A DNA stretch of 58,260 nucleotides from contig NZ_SCNV01000055.1 in assembly GCF_005503145.1 (NCBI RefSeq), positions 1 through 58,260 on the forward strand. The letters are read 5' to 3'. The notes beneath the pieces are model-generated. The model saw nothing but the letters and a program-made list of their open reading frames with translations, did no database searches and was not told the DNA's origin. Below, piece by piece: positions 32,557 to 43,300 of this stretch; position 1 is the stretch's first letter; every line of letters starts with the position of its first letter. A program made the position numbers and the translations under genes. This DNA comes from Burkholderia sp. 4M9327F10. GTDB taxonomy: Bacteria; Pseudomonadota; Gammaproteobacteria; Burkholderiales; Burkholderiaceae.

Positions 32557-33618
32557 ATGACCCCCACCATCAAGGATGTCGCGGCACACGCAGGCTTTTC
32601 GATTGCCACGGTTTCGCGCGCTATCAACGCGCCGCACACCGTCAACCCCGTCACGCTCGACAAGGTTCGCCAGTCGATCGACGCCCTCAATTTTCGCCCC
32701 AGCCCGCTTGGCCGCCAGTTGCGCGGCGAGCGCACCCGCCTGATCGGCGTCATTCTGCCCACGCTCGCCAATCCGGTGTTTGCCGAATGCCTGCAAGGCA
32801 TCGACGAACTGGCCTCGGCGCAAGGCTACCGGCTGATGCTGATGACCACCCAGTACGACGCCGACCGCGAGCGCCGCGCCATCGAAACGCTGCGGGAACA
32901 CCGCGTCGAAGGCCTGATCCTGACCGTGGCCGACGCCGACACCCACCCGCTGCTCGACGAGCTCGACCGCGCCGGCCTGCTCTACGTGCTGATGCATAAC
33001 GACACGGTACGCCGTCCGTCGGTTTCGGTCGACAACCGCCTCGCCGCCTACGACGGCGTGCGTATGCTGATTGCCCACGGCCATCGGCGCATCCTCATGC
33101 TGGCGGGTACGCTGGCCGCTTCGGACCGCGCGCGTCTGCGCCACCTCGGTTATGCGCAGGCCATGCAGCAGGCGGGGCTCGCACCCGCCCCAGCGCTTGA
33201 AATCGATTTCAACGCCGACGAGCTGGTGCCTTCCGTGCTGGCGCATCTGGCCGGCGGCATGAACCGCCCCACCGCTCTGTTTTGCAGTAACGACCTGCTG
33301 GCGATGGTCGTGATACGCGGCCTGCGCCGGGCAGGCCTGCAGATCCCCGGCGACATGTCGATTCTCGGCTTCGACGGCCTCGCCGTGGGCGAGCTGCTGC
33401 AGCCGCCGCTCGCCAGCATCTGCGCGCCGAATCGCGAAATTGGCTGCTCGGCCTGGCAGCGGCTGCTGGCGCGCATCGACGGCAGCTATACGGACGCCTC
33501 GCTGTCGCTGACGCTGCCGCATTCGCTGCGCGAAGGCGCCACCATCGCCGCCATTTCCAGCACTAGCAGCAGCGTCGGCGATACGTCGCGCCAGCGCTCC
33601 ATGCAGCCGCTGACGTAA
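32557..33618 (+). CDS. LacI-family transcriptional regulator
   Basis: The 353-aa protein starts at ATG 32557 with TIKDVAAHAGFSIATVSRAI, the LacI helix-turn-helix; the open frame upstream to 32503 lacks the family pattern. A hinge helix (SPLGRQLRGERTRLIGVILP) leads to a periplasmic-binding-type effector domain with FCSNDLLAMVVIRGLRRAG. It is followed by an ABC importer and a phosphodiesterase gene on the same strand, which it probably controls. An operator-like AAACGTTT lies just upstream. Confidence 0.9.
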   Translation: MTPTIKDVAAHAGFSIATVSRAINAPHTVNPVTLDKVRQSIDALNFRPSPLGRQLRGERTRLIGVILPTLANPVFAECLQGIDELASAQGYRLMLMTTQYDADRERRAIETLREHRVEGLILTVADADTHPLLDELDRAGLLYVLMHNDTVRRPSVSVDNRLAAYDGVRMLIAHGHRRILMLAGTLAASDRARLRHLGYAQAMQQAGLAPAPALEIDFNADELVPSVLAHLAGGMNRPTALFCSNDLLAMVVIRGLRRAGLQIPGDMSILGFDGLAVGELLQPPLASICAPNREIGCSAWQRLLARIDGSYTDASLSLTLPHSLREGATIAAISSTSSSVGDTSRQRSMQPLT

Positions 33619-33788
33619 TGGCCACACCAGGGCTCGCGCGTGCCGACGCATCGCGCTCTCGCATCCAGCCGCGCGCTGCCTCTGGACTTTGCCGCAATCC
33701 CCACGCGGCGGGCCGCCTCGCGCTTCCCGCCGCGGTACGACCGTGTAACGCACCGCTTCTCGCACCTTTCCTTCCAAGGAGACTCGTT

Positions 33789-34922
33789 GTGACTCGCCGT
33801 TCCTCCAGTTTTGGTCCTCTCATGCGCTCCATGACCGGCGCCCTGACCAGCACGTTGATCCGCTCCCTGAGCACCCTAAGTTCCCTGGGCACCCTGTGCC
33901 GCACGAGCGCCACCGTACTGTCGGTCTCGGCCCTTTGCGCCGCGACACTGACGGGCCTCGCCGCGCCGGTCGCGGCCCATGCCGACGAAACCGCGATCTG
34001 CTACAACTGCCCCCCCGAATGGGCCGACTGGGCAAGCCAGATCAAGGCCATCCAGGCGAGGACAGGCATTCGCGTGCCGTTCGACAACAAGAACTCCGGC
34101 CAGGCCATCGCCCAGTTGATGGCCGAGGAGAAAAGCCCGGTGGCGGACGTCGTCTACCTGGGTGTGTCCTCGGCCTTCCAGGCGAAGGACAAAGGCGTGA
34201 TCGAGCCGTACAAGCCGGCTCACTGGGACGACATCCCCGCCAACATGAAGGATCCGCAAGGCTACTGGTTCGCGATCCATTCGGGCACGCTGGGCTTTTT
34301 CGTCAACAAGGATGCGCTCGAAGGCAAGCCGGTGCCGCGTTCATGGGCCGACCTGCTCAAGCCTGAGTACAAAGGCATGATCGGCTACCTCGATCCGTCG
34401 AGCGCGTTTGTCGGCTATGCTGGCGCAGTGGCAGTCAACCAGGCGCTGGGCGGCAGCTTCGACAACTTCCAGCCGGGTCTCGACTGGTTCCGCAAGCTCA
34501 AGGCCAACGCGCCGATCGTGCCGAAGCAGACGGCCTATGCGCGCGTGCTCTCCGGTGAAATTCCAATCCTGCTCGACTACGACTTCGACGCCTACCGCGC
34601 CAAATACAAGGATCAGGCCAACGTCGAATTCGTGATTCCGGCCGAAGGCACGATTTCTGTACCGTACGTGATGAGCCTCGTCAAGGGCGCGCCGCATGAA
34701 GCGAACGGCAAGAAGGTGCTCGACTTCGTGCTCTCGGACGAAGGTCAGAAGCTGTGGGCCAATGCTTACCTGCGCCCGGTTCGGGCCAATGAGATGAGCC
34801 CGGAAGCCGCCTCGAAGTTCCTGCCCGCAAACGATTACGCCCGCGCCAAGGCGGTCGATTTCGGCAAGATGGCCGAGAAGCAGCAAAGCTTCGGCGAACA
34901 GTATCTGCAGGTGATGCATTGA
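33789..34922 (+). CDS. ABC transporter periplasmic binding protein (Fe3+/phosphonate-type family)
   Basis: The 377-aa precursor starts at GTG 33789, 7 nt after AAGGAG. A long signal peptide is followed by AAHADETAICYNCPPEWADW. The body has the class of fold seen in AfuA/PotD/PhnS-like proteins: PVADVVYLGVSSAFQAKDKG, WADLLKPEYKGMIGYLDPSS, and ILLDYDFDAYRAKYKDQ. The substrate is unknown; 2-aminoethylphosphonate binders and iron binders share this fold. Its stop overlaps the TTG start of the first permease gene. Confidence 0.85.
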   Translation: MTRRSSSFGPLMRSMTGALTSTLIRSLSTLSSLGTLCRTSATVLSVSALCAATLTGLAAPVAAHADETAICYNCPPEWADWASQIKAIQARTGIRVPFDNKNSGQAIAQLMAEEKSPVADVVYLGVSSAFQAKDKGVIEPYKPAHWDDIPANMKDPQGYWFAIHSGTLGFFVNKDALEGKPVPRSWADLLKPEYKGMIGYLDPSSAFVGYAGAVAVNQALGGSFDNFQPGLDWFRKLKANAPIVPKQTAYARVLSGEIPILLDYDFDAYRAKYKDQANVEFVIPAEGTISVPYVMSLVKGAPHEANGKKVLDFVLSDEGQKLWANAYLRPVRANEMSPEAASKFLPANDYARAKAVDFGKMAEKQQSFGEQYLQVMH

Positions 34923-35743
34923 ACGACGTCACGTTCCCGCTGCGCTGGCGCATCGCTTTGATCGCGCCGGCGCTGGCGGTTTTCATTGCGTTCTGGCTGC
35001 TGCCGATGGGCGCGCTCGCGCAACTGAGCGGCAATGGCCACGCCTTCGAGACCTATCGCGCGATGCTCACCAACTCGCGCTATATGACGAGCCTCGGCGC
35101 AACCGTGCTGCTCTCCGCGGCGGTGACGGCGGCCACGCTGATGTTGTCGGTGATCTCGGGTCTGCTGCTCGCGCGGCGCGAGTTTCCCGGCAAGCGCACG
35201 CTGCTCGCGCTGCTGACGTTTCCGCTGGCGTTTCCCGGCGTGGTGGTCGGCTTCATGGTCATCATGCTGGCGGGGCGTCAGGGGCTGATCGGCGCGCTGT
35301 CGCTGAAGCTGACCGGCGACCGCTGGGTCTTCGCGTACTCGATGAGCGGCCTGTTTCTCGGCTACCTGTACTTTTCGATTCCACGTGTGATCGTCACGGT
35401 GATGGCCTCGGCGACCAAGCTCGATGCCTCGCTGGAGGAGGCGGCCCGCTCGCTCGGCGCGTCACCATGGCAGATCATGCGCGACATCGTGCTGCCGGCG
35501 CTCTCGCCGGGCCTGATCGCCGCGGGTGCGGTGTGCTTCGCCACCTCGATGGGCGCGTTCGGCACGGCTTTTACGCTCGCCACCGATATCGACGTGCTGC
35601 CCATGACCATCTACACCGAGTTCACGCTCAACGCGAACATGGTGACGGCCGCCGGCCTCTCGATCGTGCTTGGACTCGTTACATGGCTGGTGCTGGCGCT
35701 CGCGCGCAGCGTCACCGGTTCGGCTGTCGCCGCGAGCGCCTAG
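34919..35743 (+). CDS. ABC transporter permease 1
   Basis: The 274-aa protein has six predicted membrane helices and the binding-protein-dependent permease EAA loop (DASLEEAARSLGASPWQIMR). It starts at TTG 34919, overlapping the binding-protein stop by TTGA. With permease 2 it forms the membrane channel of the importer. Confidence 0.88.
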   Translation: MNDVTFPLRWRIALIAPALAVFIAFWLLPMGALAQLSGNGHAFETYRAMLTNSRYMTSLGATVLLSAAVTAATLMLSVISGLLLARREFPGKRTLLALLTFPLAFPGVVVGFMVIMLAGRQGLIGALSLKLTGDRWVFAYSMSGLFLGYLYFSIPRVIVTVMASATKLDASLEEAARSLGASPWQIMRDIVLPALSPGLIAAGAVCFATSMGAFGTAFTLATDIDVLPMTIYTEFTLNANMVTAAGLSIVLGLVTWLVLALARSVTGSAVAASA

Positions 35744-35797
35744 GCGAGCACTAGTTGCGTCCGCTGCGGCGCTCTCAACCCGTATGAAAACACCACC

Positions 35798-36733
35798 ATG
35801 AATTCCGTGCCCCATACCGCCAGGCCGCCGGCCGCGCCGCCCTCGGCGCCCACGACGCGGCGCCGCGCCCTGCCCCGCCCGTCGTCGCGCACGCTGCTCG
35901 CGGCCGGCCAATGGCTCGTCACACTGCTGCTGTGTGCGTTCCTGATCGTGCCGGTCGTGATGTCGATCCTGGCCGGTCTCACCGTCAACTACTTCAAGGG
36001 CGTGTCGAGCGGACTCACGCTGCGCTGGCTCGTCGAGGTGTGGGCCCAATATCACGGCTCGGTGTTCCTGTCGCTCGAAGTCGCAGCCGCGACGCTCGTC
36101 ATCACGCTGCTCACCGGTGTGCCGGCCGGCTACGTGCTGGCTCGCAGCAAGACGCGCCTGTCGCGCATCATCGAGGAGTTTCTGGTGCTGCCGATCGCCC
36201 TGCCTGGTCTCGCGTCCGCACTCGCGCTGCTGGTGGTCTACGGCGGCTTCACGATGTTCCGCATGAGCGTCTGGTTCATCGTGGTCGGCCATGTGGTGTT
36301 CACGCTGCCGTTCATGGTCCGCGCGGTCGCCGCGGTCTGCGCAAGCGCCGACCTGCGTACGCTCGAAGAAGGCGCCGCCAGCCTCGGTGCGAGCTTCATG
36401 CAGCGCTTTCTGACCATCGTGCTGCCGAACGTGCGGCCCGGCATCGTCGCGGGAGCGCTGGCGGTGCTCACGCTCTCGATCGGCGAATTCAACCTGACGT
36501 GGATGCTGCACACGCCCGACACCAAAACGCTGCCTGTGGGCCTCGCCGATACCTATGCGTCGCTGCGCATTGAAATCGGCAGCGCCTACACGATCCTGTT
36601 CTTCATCATGACGATGCCGCTGCTGGTCGCCATGCAATGGCTCGGCGTCGATGCCACCGGTCAGCGCAACAGCAAGCCGGCCCGCAGCAAGCCAGCCCCG
36701 CAACGTTCAACCCGCTCCAACGACACGCCATGA
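35798..36733 (+). CDS. ABC transporter permease 2
   Basis: The 311-aa protein has a long Pro/Arg-rich cytoplasmic N-terminus, six predicted membrane helices and an EAA loop (RTLEEGAASLGASFMQRFL). The Pro/Ala-rich first 30 residues are unusual and could mean a later start. The stop overlaps the ATPase start by ATGA. It pairs with permease 1. Confidence 0.88.
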   Translation: MNSVPHTARPPAAPPSAPTTRRRALPRPSSRTLLAAGQWLVTLLLCAFLIVPVVMSILAGLTVNYFKGVSSGLTLRWLVEVWAQYHGSVFLSLEVAAATLVITLLTGVPAGYVLARSKTRLSRIIEEFLVLPIALPGLASALALLVVYGGFTMFRMSVWFIVVGHVVFTLPFMVRAVAAVCASADLRTLEEGAASLGASFMQRFLTIVLPNVRPGIVAGALAVLTLSIGEFNLTWMLHTPDTKTLPVGLADTYASLRIEIGSAYTILFFIMTMPLLVAMQWLGVDATGQRNSKPARSKPAPQRSTRSNDTP

Positions 36734-37782
36734 AACTCGCTCCTGTACCCATCACGCTCACGCAATGCGCCAAGACGTTTCGCGGCACCCGCGTGCTCGA
36801 GCCGCTGGACCTGCAGATCGGCGCCGGCGAAACCCTCGTGCTGCTCGGGCCGTCCGGCTGCGGCAAGACCACCACGCTGCGCATGATCGCCGGCCTCGAA
36901 ACACCTGACGCAGGCGGCCAGATTGCCTTCGGCGACGAAGACGTCACCGCCTTGCCGATCGAGAAGCGCCAGGTGGGCATGGTGTTCCAGAGCTACGCGC
37001 TGTTTCCGAACCTGACGGTGCGCGGCAACATCGGCTATGGGCTGAAAATCAAACGCGTGGCGGCGGACATCACGCGTCAACGCGTGGACGAACTGCTCGC
37101 GATGATGCGGCTCACCGCGCACGCCGACAAGCCGATCGACCAGCTCTCCGGCGGCCAGCGCCAGCGTGTGGCGCTGGCTCGCGCCCTGGCGATGCAACCG
37201 CGCGTGCTGTTGCTCGACGAACCGCTGACCGCTCTCGACGCGCGCCTGCGTGACGCCCTGCGCAGCGAGATGAATGCATTGCTGCGCGAACTCGGCATCA
37301 CCACCGTCTACGTGACGCACGACCAGGCCGAGGCGATGGAACTGGGCGACCGCATTGTCGTGATGAGTGCGGGCCGTATCGAACAGATCGGCACGCCGCG
37401 CGATATCTACTACCGGCCGGCCAACCGCGCGGTGGCGCAGTTTGTCGGCACCATCAACCGCCTCGCCGGGGAGCGGCGCGACGGCGCGCTGAGCACCACG
37501 GGCGGCGCGGTGCCGCTACCCGCTCACACGGCCAGCGCAACGTCGGCGGGGCAACACGAACTGTTCTTCCGGCCCGAAGACGCCTACCTCGCCGATCCGG
37601 CCAGCGCCCACCTGCGCGGCACCATTGAAGGCGCGGCGTTTCTCGGTGAGCGCACGCGGCTGACGATCGGCGGCGCGGCGCCCGATGCGCTGATCGTCGA
37701 CGTGGCGGGCCGCGTCGAACTGGCGCGCGGTACACCGGTCGGCATTTCAATCGCACCCGAAGCGCTGATTGCGCTAACCTGA
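36730..37782 (+). CDS. ABC transporter ATPase
   Basis: The 350-aa protein starts at ATG 36730 within the permease stop. It has Walker A (GPSGCGKTT), Q-loop (MVFQSYALFP), the signature LSGGQRQRVALARAL, Walker B (VLLLDEPLTALDARLR) and the switch His (YVTHDQAEAM). A C-terminal TOBE domain (about residues 235-350) is present, as in PotA/FbpC/PhnT-type ATPases. It energises import through the two permeases. Confidence 0.92.
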   Translation: MKLAPVPITLTQCAKTFRGTRVLEPLDLQIGAGETLVLLGPSGCGKTTTLRMIAGLETPDAGGQIAFGDEDVTALPIEKRQVGMVFQSYALFPNLTVRGNIGYGLKIKRVAADITRQRVDELLAMMRLTAHADKPIDQLSGGQRQRVALARALAMQPRVLLLDEPLTALDARLRDALRSEMNALLRELGITTVYVTHDQAEAMELGDRIVVMSAGRIEQIGTPRDIYYRPANRAVAQFVGTINRLAGERRDGALSTTGGAVPLPAHTASATSAGQHELFFRPEDAYLADPASAHLRGTIEGAAFLGERTRLTIGGAAPDALIVDVAGRVELARGTPVGISIAPEALIALT

Positions 37783-37838
37783 TTGCGAAAAACCGCGGCA
37801 CCCCACGCGAATCCCAGCGAATTCACAAGGACATCCCC

Positions 37839-38666
37839 ATGTTGCTAGCCCAGATCAGCGACCTGCATATCAAACGACCCGGCGCGCTCGCTTACCGCCG
37901 CGTCGATACGGGCGCGGCCCTCGAGCGCTGCGTCGCAGCGCTCAATGCACTCGAACCGCGTCCCGATGTCGTCATCATGACCGGCGACCTCGTCGACCAG
38001 GGCGACCCGGAGCAATACGCACACCTCAAGGCGTTGCTCGCGCCGCTCGAAATTCCCTACTACCTGCTGGTCGGCAATCACGACGACCGCACGGCGTTGC
38101 GCGATGCCTTCAGCGACCGCGCCGAGTTGCGCACGGGCGGCGACTTCGTACATTACGCAGCTGATATCGGTCCGCTGCGCCTGATCGCACTGGACTCGAT
38201 CGTGCCCGGTCAAAGCGCGGGCAACCTGTGCGACGCGCGTCTGACATGGCTCGCCAGGCAGCTCGATGAAGCGCAAGGCAAGCCGGTGATCGTCGCCTTG
38301 CATCATCCACCGTTCGAGTGCGGCATCGGGCATATGGATGCGCTGCGTCTCGACCCGCAGGCGGCGCAGAAGCTCGCGGCGCTGATCGCGCGCCATCCGA
38401 ATGTCGAACGGGTGATCTGCGGCCACGTGCACCGGCCCATGTTCGTGCGCTTCGGCGGCACAATTGCCTCGGCCGTGCCGGCGCCCGCGCATCAGGTTGC
38501 GCTGGACCTGCGCGCTGACGCACCCTCCGCATTCATGCTCGAACCGCCCGCCTTCGCGCTGCATCGCTACGACGCCGCAAGCGGACTCGTCACCCATCAC
38601 GCGTATGTGGATGCCGCCGAGGGCCCCTATCCGTTCTATGAGCCGGAGGGGGCGCTGATCGATTAG
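37839..38666 (+). CDS. GpdQ-like metallophosphodiesterase
   Basis: The 275-aa protein has all five calcineurin-like metal motifs: ISDLHIKR, MTGDLVDQGD, VGNHDDR, ALHHPPFECG and CGHVHRPM. This is the class III phosphodiesterase group with GpdQ and Icc, which cleaves phosphodiesters such as glycerophosphodiesters or cyclic nucleotides. AAGGA precedes the ATG. It is 56 bp after the ATPase gene, so the ABC importer may bring in a phosphodiester or phosphonate that this enzyme processes. Confidence 0.88.
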   Translation: MLLAQISDLHIKRPGALAYRRVDTGAALERCVAALNALEPRPDVVIMTGDLVDQGDPEQYAHLKALLAPLEIPYYLLVGNHDDRTALRDAFSDRAELRTGGDFVHYAADIGPLRLIALDSIVPGQSAGNLCDARLTWLARQLDEAQGKPVIVALHHPPFECGIGHMDALRLDPQAAQKLAALIARHPNVERVICGHVHRPMFVRFGGTIASAVPAPAHQVALDLRADAPSAFMLEPPAFALHRYDAASGLVTHHAYVDAAEGPYPFYEPEGALID

Positions 38667-38738
38667 TCGAGCGGCAATAAACGACAATGAGCGGCCGCGG
38701 CGACGCACATCATCCGCCCGAAGACCCGCTTGCGGCGC

Positions 38739-40190
38739 TTAAGGCATGACAGGCGGATGATATGTCAGCGTCCCGGCAAACGCCCACAGCATGAAAATCA
38801 CCAGCGGAAAATGGACAACGAGCTGCGTGAACGTGAAGCCGACCACATCACGTGCCCGCAAGCCCAGGACGCCAAGCAGCGGCAGCATCCAGAACGGATT
38901 GATCAGGTTCGGCAGGGCTTCCGCAGCGTTGTACACCGTGACCGCCCAGCCAAGATGCACGTTAAGGGTCTTCGCTGCTTCGATCACATAGGGTGCCTCG
39001 ATAATCCACTTCCCGCCGCCCGACGGGACAAAGAAGCCCAGGACCGACGAATACACACCCATCACCGCCGGGAACGATGCATGCGAGGAGATGGCCACGA
39101 AGAACTGCGACAGGTGCTCCGCCAACGGCAGGCCTGACGGGGCCGCAGCCTTGGTGAGAATGAAAGCGATTCCTCCATACAGCGGAAACTGGATCAGCAC
39201 ACCCGCGGTAGAAGGAACCGACCTGGCCACTGCATTCAGAAACCGTCTCGGACGCCAGTTCAGCAACATGCCTAGCAGGAGAAACACGAAGTTGTAGGTA
39301 TTCAGGTTGGAGATGGCCAGCACCGGGTTCTTCGTCGTGAACTCGTGCCACGCCCAAACCGCACCGAGCGCGACAATCAGGATCGTGACAAGCGGACTGT
39401 ATTCGAGCCAGTCACCCGGACGCGCCGGCTTGCTAAGTGCGACATCCCCGTCGTCAAGGATCACGCCCAGTTCAGCGGCGGTCTTCGCACGGTTGCCTGC
39501 CGGTGCGGAAAGCCAGGCGACCAACAGCGACGCCACGGTCAATACGGCCACCATCAACATCGACTGCGGCAGGAAGATCGTCTCCGAGAAAGGGATCACG
39601 CCCGTAATCGCCAGCAGCGCCTTTGGCAGACTGTCGGGGTTGGCCTGCAATTGCGAGGCCGACGAACTCAAACCCAACGCCCACGTGGCGCCCATGCCGA
39701 GATAGGCGGCCGCGCCCGCGGCCCGATAGTCCAGGCGCAAGTCCTTCCTCTGCGCGAGCGCCCGGACAAGGAGGCCGCTGAAAATCAGGCTGATGGCCCA
39801 GTTGAACAGCGAGGCAAGAATACTGACCAAGGCGACGAATGCAATCGCGCCGCGCCCACCCGACGGCAGACGGGCGAGCCACGCAATCGCCCTGGAAGCG
39901 GGCGGCGATACTGCAACGACATAACCCGAAATGGCGACCACCGCCATTTGCATCGTGAAAGGAATCAGGCTCCAGAAACCATCCCCAAAGGCCGTTGCCA
40001 CCCGCTGGACCGGGGCACCGATCGCCAGCGCTCCAATCGCCACTACGATGACAGCGATGGCCGCGAAGATATACGCGTCCGGAAACCACTTCTCCGACCA
40101 CCGCGTCACGCCCGCCGCCATGCGTTCGAGCTTGCCTGCGAATTCCATCGCAGGCACTGCCGTGCCTTCCGTTTGAGACAGTTGTTTCAT
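38739..40190 (-). CDS. AtoE-type short-chain fatty acid transporter
   Basis: The 483-aa protein has many membrane helices and the AtoE family pattern: WFPDAYIFAAIAVIVVAIGA, NWAISLIFSGLLVRALA, and near the end FVPSGGGKWIIEAPYV and NAAEALPNLINPFWMLPLLG. Family members carry acetoacetate or short-chain fatty acids. It lies 143 bp after the molybdopterin fusion gene on the same strand, so its cargo may be that enzyme's substrate. Confidence 0.9.
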   Translation of the reverse strand: MKQLSQTEGTAVPAMEFAGKLERMAAGVTRWSEKWFPDAYIFAAIAVIVVAIGALAIGAPVQRVATAFGDGFWSLIPFTMQMAVVAISGYVVAVSPPASRAIAWLARLPSGGRGAIAFVALVSILASLFNWAISLIFSGLLVRALAQRKDLRLDYRAAGAAAYLGMGATWALGLSSSASQLQANPDSLPKALLAITGVIPFSETIFLPQSMLMVAVLTVASLLVAWLSAPAGNRAKTAAELGVILDDGDVALSKPARPGDWLEYSPLVTILIVALGAVWAWHEFTTKNPVLAISNLNTYNFVFLLLGMLLNWRPRRFLNAVARSVPSTAGVLIQFPLYGGIAFILTKAAAPSGLPLAEHLSQFFVAISSHASFPAVMGVYSSVLGFFVPSGGGKWIIEAPYVIEAAKTLNVHLGWAVTVYNAAEALPNLINPFWMLPLLGVLGLRARDVVGFTFTQLVVHFPLVIFMLWAFAGTLTYHPPVMP

Positions 40191-40333
40191 TCTGGCCTCC
40201 TTCCTTATTGACGAACAAGATCAAATGCGCTGCCGCCGGGCGAGCGCTATCGCAGCCAGATCCTCCAGAGCAAGCCTGTCTGGTGCATCCACGCCGTGTC
40301 ACGAACCTCTATGGAAACTCGCCGCTTGCGTCC

Positions 40334-43300
40334 CTACGCTTCGATTGCCACTTCGCTAACCGGTATCGCCTGGCACGCGAAACACATGCCTGCCTCATCC
40401 GGGCCATGACCAGACATGTGCTCGACTTTTCCTGCGCTGACCTTCACCACGCAGCTTTCGCACTGCCCAACGCGGCAGCCGCTTGGCATCGAAACACCCA
40501 GGCGCTCTGCAAAGGACAACAGACTCCCCTCCTCAGGTGTCCATAGCGCCTTCTTATGGGAGCGGATGAACTCGACCATAAAGCGCTGCGCCGGATCGAG
40601 CCGCGGTCTGGACGGCGAGCGGAACGCCTCCTTGAAGATATCGAACGGCGGTACGCCCCGTGAAACCAGACCCGCCGTAATCGAATCCATCATCGGTTCG
40701 GGACCGCAAAGATAGAATCTTGCGCGGCGTTCGATCAGATTCCCGTCGACCACCTCCGCTGTGAGATAGCCGCTCATTTCGTAATCGCGGCCAAGGACCT
40801 CGCCCTGCGGTTTGTTATAGCAATTGACCACGCGCAGGCGTGGCAACCTCTTCTGCAGTTCGTTGATCCGGCCGCGGAAAGCGTGCGTTGCACTGTTCAG
40901 ATTGGCGTAGAAAAGCCAGGACTCGGGAGCCTCTTCAAGGTCCTTGACCGATTCCAGCCACGAAATAAACGGCGTAATGCCGATGCCTCCTGCAAACATC
41001 ACCACCGGCTGCCTCGACACGGGAGGAACAATGAACGTCCCGCCCGGCGCACGCAACGACACCTTGTGGCCCACTTCGAATGCCCGGTGGATATAGCCCG
41101 ACATCACGCCCTCGAACGCTTCGCCCTGCGCCGTCTTGCCGCGCTGGTGCCGCACCGAGATCGAATAGGTTCGACGATCCGCTTCAACGGCCGGCCCTAC
41201 CAGCGAATACGCGCGGGTCGTACCGTCATCGCCCAGGGTGGGGACGTGAACGGTGATATGCTGGCCCGGAAGATAGTCGGGTAACGGACCGCCGTCGGCT
41301 GCGGCGCACGTGACAGTCCGGACCCCAAGCGCCTCTTCGGCAACCGATGCCACAACGAAGTCCCTGAAGCCTTGCCAGCCCCGTCGCGCCGGATCGACCG
41401 ACGGGTCGAGCCGCACATCGCAAGGAATCGAGCGCAGCGGTGAAGAGCCGCTCAACGGGTCCAGCTTTGCCGACGAAACCAGGTTGCTGAAATTGCTGTT
41501 TTGCTTGCCTTCAGCCGGAAGCGCCTGCATGCCTGTTTCATCGCACGCCTGCCACCAACCGTACTCGGCAACGATGACATCGCGCGCAAGCTCCGGCACG
41601 ATGCGAGCACGAAAACGCGCCGAGCCGTTCGAGGTCTTGATCACCACCCAGTCGTCGACCGCGATGCCCTTTTCGGACGCCAGTTGCGCACTCAGTTCCG
41701 CAACCGGATAGGGTGCGCGCTTACGCAAGCTGGCAAGGCTGCGTTGCTGGCTGTGACAGTAATAGCCGTTCTTGATCGACGTAACCACATAGGGGTATTT
41801 CGCGCGCTCGCCGTCCCCGTCGTTGCCGTGCTGAGGCGGGACATATTGCGGAACAGGCGGGTAGCCATGGCGCAAGAGCTTTTCGGAGTACAGCTCCGCG
41901 CGCAGCGTCTCCGTCCTGAATCCACGCACGCCATCGGGCGTCTGTAACGAATAGTTCTTCTCGTGCTGGACCAGCGGCCGATAAATGCCCTCGGGATGGC
42001 TGCGCAATTCAGCCACATCGAGGCCCAGGGGCGCAAGAATGTGATTCCATCCGGCCTCGATACTGCCGCCGAAAAACGCATCGCCCATGCCGAGCCGGAC
42101 CGCCAGGTCCAGCACGATGTCATAGTCGGCGCGGCTCTCGCCTCGCGGCTCGACCATTCGCTGCCGCAATTGCACCAGTTCAACCGCCTTCTCGTTGATT
42201 TCGAAGCCGACGCGCAACCCTTCCCGTTCCCACGGCGTGTTCACAGGAAGAAAGATGTCTGCATAGCGTGACGAGGGCGTCTCGAAGAGGTCGCAGTGCA
42301 CATGGAAATCGAGCGCGCACAGCGCTTCGTGTGCCGCGCCAGCATCCGCCTGCGACATGACGACATTGGTACCGAAAGCAAACAAGGCACGTACCTTGTA
42401 GGGTCGGCCCTCGGTAATGGCCCGGTAGACGTCGCGGGCGGTCACCCAGCCTTGCGCGGGCGGTCCAATGGGCCGCTCGTCGAGTCCGAGCGCCTTGGCC
42501 CGTTGCTGCGGACTCAAAAGCGCATACGTGCTGACGGCATTGGCCGGCTGCTTCGTGAACTCGCGGTTGGACCCGCGCGTATCGAACGCGCCGGTCAGCG
42601 CATATAAAGTCGCAATGGCGCGCTCGGTCTGGGTGGCGTTCGTGTGCTGTCCGACGCCGGACCACGCGTGATAAGCGATGCGTTGCCCAGGTGCGAGCAT
42701 CTTCGCCACAGCAACCACATCTGCGGCGCGCACGCCCGTCAACGCCTCCACGCGCTGCGGCGTGTATTCGTCCAGCGCGCCTCTATAGAGCGCGAATGCG
42801 GGGGTGCACCGGACCGTGGCCGAGCGGGCGCCACTCACGACAGACACCGTGTAATCGCCGTCCAGCGCGAAATCGCTTGCGGTGGTTTGCGCCTCCTCTC
42901 CCACGAGTTCCACACGGTTACGCGAGGCATTCCAGATCGCGTAGCGGTTCTGCAATGAGTCGGCATCGAAATCGCGTTCGCGCAGAAAACGCCCAGTGTC
43001 GCCCCGCACCAGCAGCGGGGCATTGCTCCACTCGCGGACAAACGCGTGATCGATATTGCCGGTGGCTATCATCTGCCGTGCGATACCCATGGCAAGCGCG
43101 CCATCCGTGCCGGGACGCACCGGCATCCAGACATCCGCTTCTCTGGCGAGCGCGGTCGGCCGCGGGTCGATCACGATCAGCCTGGCTCCGTTACGCCGCC
43201 CCTTGCCGATCGCATCGGCTTGCGCAAGCCACGTGTTGGTCGGGTTCGTGCCCCACAGCAGGATCACTTCGGCATTCCGATAGTCGGCCGTCGGCATGCC

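Noticed and set aside
32494..33777. 427-codon minus-strand ORF
   Set aside because: It is antisense to the LacI-family gene and lacks any recognisable domain or start signal.
35462..36703. 413-codon minus-strand ORF
   Set aside because: It is antisense to two ABC permease genes and rich in Arg/His/Gln, as expected for a shadow.
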